Shown piece by piece: positions 62,495 through 64,000 of a stretch of DNA of 64,000 nt. Under the pieces are notes generated by a model. It did no database searches. It saw only the letters and a program-made list of their open reading frames with translations, and had not been told where the DNA came from. Both the position numbers and the translations under genes were made by a program. This stretch comes from Gammaproteobacteria bacterium (GTDB lineage: Bacteria > Pseudomonadota > Gammaproteobacteria > Pseudomonadales > Pseudomonadaceae), in NCBI GenBank assembly GCA_903970465.1, contig CAJCIO010000079.1, positions 1 through 64,000 on the forward strand. Direction: 5' to 3'. Position 1 is the first letter of the stretch, and every line of letters starts with the position of its first letter.

Positions 62495-63367
62495 TCATGG
62501 GTGCTGCGCCGGGCTATCGCTGCGCACCTGGGCGTGGCTGATCAAGGCGAAGATGAAGCTCCCACCGATGATATTGCCCGCCAGGGTCGGCCCGGCAAAA
62601 TGCCCCCAGAATTCGCCCCAGCCAAGTTCGCCGGCCCAGACCAGATACGACACCTCTGCCGAGCCCACCACGATGTGGGTGAAATCCCCGAGTGCCATCA
62701 AGTAAGTCACCATCACGATCAGCCAGATCTTGCCATCCTTGACCGAGGGAATGATCCACACCAGCGTGGCGATCATCCAGCCCGAGATGATGCCTTTGGC
62801 AAACATCGGCCACGGGGCGTTTTCCATGACCTTGCGGCCGATTTCGAGGAAGGCATGATCGGTTTGGCTGTCGAAGATCGGCAAGTGCAGCATCACGTAC
62901 GACACCAGCAAAGTACCCATCAGGTTGCCTACCAGCACCACGCCCCAGAGCCGTAAGAGGCGGCCGAAGTTATTCAGCGTCGGTTTGGTCATCACGGGGA
63001 GCACGGCGGTCAGGGTGTTCTCGGTAAACAGCTGCTGGCGCGCGAGGATCACCGCGAGGAAGCCCGCGCAATAGCCGAAGCTGGCGATTACCTTGAAGCC
63101 TTCGGCGTCCGGCAGCCGCGAGTTGAGCAAGCCCATGGCCATGAGCGACAGGCCCATGGTCAGCCCCGCTGCCAGCGCCGACCAGAACAACGCGGCGAAA
63201 CTGCGTTCCAGTTCATGATCGCCCTGGCTGCGGATGATCTCATGCAGCACGGCGGCACGGGCAGGCTGCTGTTCATCGACTTCCTTTTTCTCGTCCTTGG
63301 ACAAACCAGGCGTTTCGCCATCCTTGTGGGGCGCGGGAGAGTTATCGGGCTGTGGCTTGGAGTCCAT
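62495..63367 (-). CDS. Formate/nitrite transporter family channel (YfdC-like)
   Basis: A 290-aa FNT-family membrane protein. A charged cytoplasmic N-terminus of about 50 residues (KDEKKEVDEQQ) precedes six transmembrane helices. AALFWSALAAGLTMGLSLMA, ARQQLFTENTLTAVLPV, VGNLMGTLLVSYVMLH, FAKGIISGWMIATLVWI and GHFAGPTLAGNIIGGSFIFALI show the FNT repeat. The N-terminal extension points to the YfdC branch, not FocA or NirC. Substrate unproven. Confidence 0.88.
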   Translation of the reverse strand: MDSKPQPDNSPAPHKDGETPGLSKDEKKEVDEQQPARAAVLHEIIRSQGDHELERSFAALFWSALAAGLTMGLSLMAMGLLNSRLPDAEGFKVIASFGYCAGFLAVILARQQLFTENTLTAVLPVMTKPTLNNFGRLLRLWGVVLVGNLMGTLLVSYVMLHLPIFDSQTDHAFLEIGRKVMENAPWPMFAKGIISGWMIATLVWIIPSVKDGKIWLIVMVTYLMALGDFTHIVVGSAEVSYLVWAGELGWGEFWGHFAGPTLAGNIIGGSFIFALISHAQVRSDSPAQHP

Positions 63368-63436
63368 GCTGAATCCTTGAACGTTGAAGTCATTCGGGGT
63401 TCTAGCAAAGACTCTGTCTGCGGTGGGTTAGTTGCG

Positions 63437-64000
63437 TCACCCGGCGCCGATATCGGCATTCACCCTGAACAGTTGCCGAATCGCTTCAGCGTACTGGCGG
63501 CTGCCGACGATCATGCTGTTGTTGTGGGTGCCGCCGGGAATCAGCAGCAACTTCTTCGGCGCCATGGCGGCCTTGAACAGTTCTTCGCTCAGACGCGGTG
63601 GGATGTATTGATCTTCGGTGCCGTGCACGATCAGCACCGGTATGCCGATGTCGGCGATCTTGTCGATGGAATCGAACTTCTCCGACAGGATCCAGCGCAC
63701 CGGCAGTGAGGTCTTGATCACCGCTTGGGCGGCGGCGCCCATGTCGGTGAAGGTCGATTCGATGATCAATCCCGAAGCCTTGGGCAAGTCGTCCTTGTCG
63801 ATACGCTCGGCCAGGTCGATGGCGATCGCGCCGCCCAGCGAGTGGCCATAGATCATGCGTTTTGCGGCATCGGGCTGCAGTTGCACCAAGCGTTGCCAAG
63901 CGGCCTGGGCATCCTGATACACGCTGCGCTCGGAAGGCAGGTCGCCCGGGCTCTGGCCAAAACCGCGGTAGTCGATTGCCAGCACCGCGAAGCCCATATT
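63437..64000 (-). CDS. Alpha/beta hydrolase (5' end beyond the window)
   Basis: The C-terminal 187 residues of a serine hydrolase are visible. YRGFGQSPGDLPSERSVYQDAQ, nucleophile elbow MIYGHSLGGAIAIDLAE, Asp in IVHGTEDQYIPPRLSEELF and catalytic His in GGTHNNS give a complete triad. Cap residues resemble the Bem46/YtpA group. The start codon lies past position 64000; the Met codon at 63997 is internal. Whether it carries a signal peptide cannot be seen. Confidence 0.85.
   Translation of the reverse strand, partial: NMGFAVLAIDYRGFGQSPGDLPSERSVYQDAQAAWQRLVQLQPDAAKRMIYGHSLGGAIAIDLAERIDKDDLPKASGLIIESTFTDMGAAAQAVIKTSLPVRWILSEKFDSIDKIADIGIPVLIVHGTEDQYIPPRLSEELFKAAMAPKKLLLIPGGTHNNSMIVGSRQYAEAIRQLFRVNADIGAG

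Overview
The window reads as chromosome from a fluorescent-type Pseudomonas. Coding is GC-rich throughout. Many gene gaps carry the REP/BIME hairpins typical of that group (cores like GCGGGCAAGCC...GCTCCCAC). Several gene strings match the order I remember from P. aeruginosa: minCDE-lpxL, betX-DUF485-actP, earP/efp-ohr-ohrR, and deaD...htpX-alaA-msrB-gpx-sagS. All identifications come from motifs and remembered family sequences, because no search could be run. I see no prophage, transposase, CRISPR array or rRNA operon.

1-9.2 kb is the most regulated stretch: a pyrimidine-nitrogen scavenging locus. rutA and rutB (rutB runs off the left edge) are read leftward. A rightward operon encodes a 2-oxoglutarate/Fe(II) oxygenase, a VOC protein and a complete BMP-type nucleobase/nucleoside ABC importer. 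rutR lies between them. A 31-bp sequence (30/31 identical) is present as an inverted pair on both sides of rutR. Each copy holds an NtrC-like GCAC-N7-GTGC site and a RutR-type half-site, and each is followed by a sigma-54 -24/-12 element. The enhancer-to-promoter distance differs by exactly 10 bp between the two arms.

9.2-17.5 kb holds small housekeeping genes (RNase D, YcgL, YcgN, a SpoU-type RNA methyltransferase, an HNH protein, a DTW-domain tRNA modification enzyme) separated by REP elements. 17.5-24 kb is an ABC importer operon with a cytoplasmic alkaline-phosphatase-superfamily enzyme and a nearby HAD phosphatase. It is divergent from a HutC/UTRA-type GntR regulator, with three operator-like TGG..TAGACCA sites between them. 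24-34 kb carries a large MscS channel, ApeB, RluA, MinCDE, an LpxL-type acyltransferase, and a MlaA-like protein paired with an exported alpha/beta hydrolase. 34.5-41.4 kb has a membrane-anchored GH17 enzyme, a betaine-binding protein, the acetate permease operon, an SDR and a crotonase.

41.6-42 kb contains tRNA-Ser(GGA), its terminator and a short relic of an SDR gene. 43-48 kb contains EarP with its substrate EF-P (Arg32 present), Ohr/OhrR, a LysR regulator, a DUF1127 protein and a spermidine-synthase-like protein. 48-58.5 kb contains DeaD with a long leader, a DODA-type dioxygenase, HtpX, AlaA, MsrB, a glutathione peroxidase, a SagS-like hybrid kinase, a DUF815 ATPase and a free-methionine sulfoxide reductase. 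59.6-60.1 kb is a tRNA Glu-Gly-Glu-Gly cluster behind one strong promoter. The right end has an LpxO-like hydroxylase, a GlcG/HbpS protein, a GNAT acetyltransferase, an FNT transporter and a truncated alpha/beta hydrolase.
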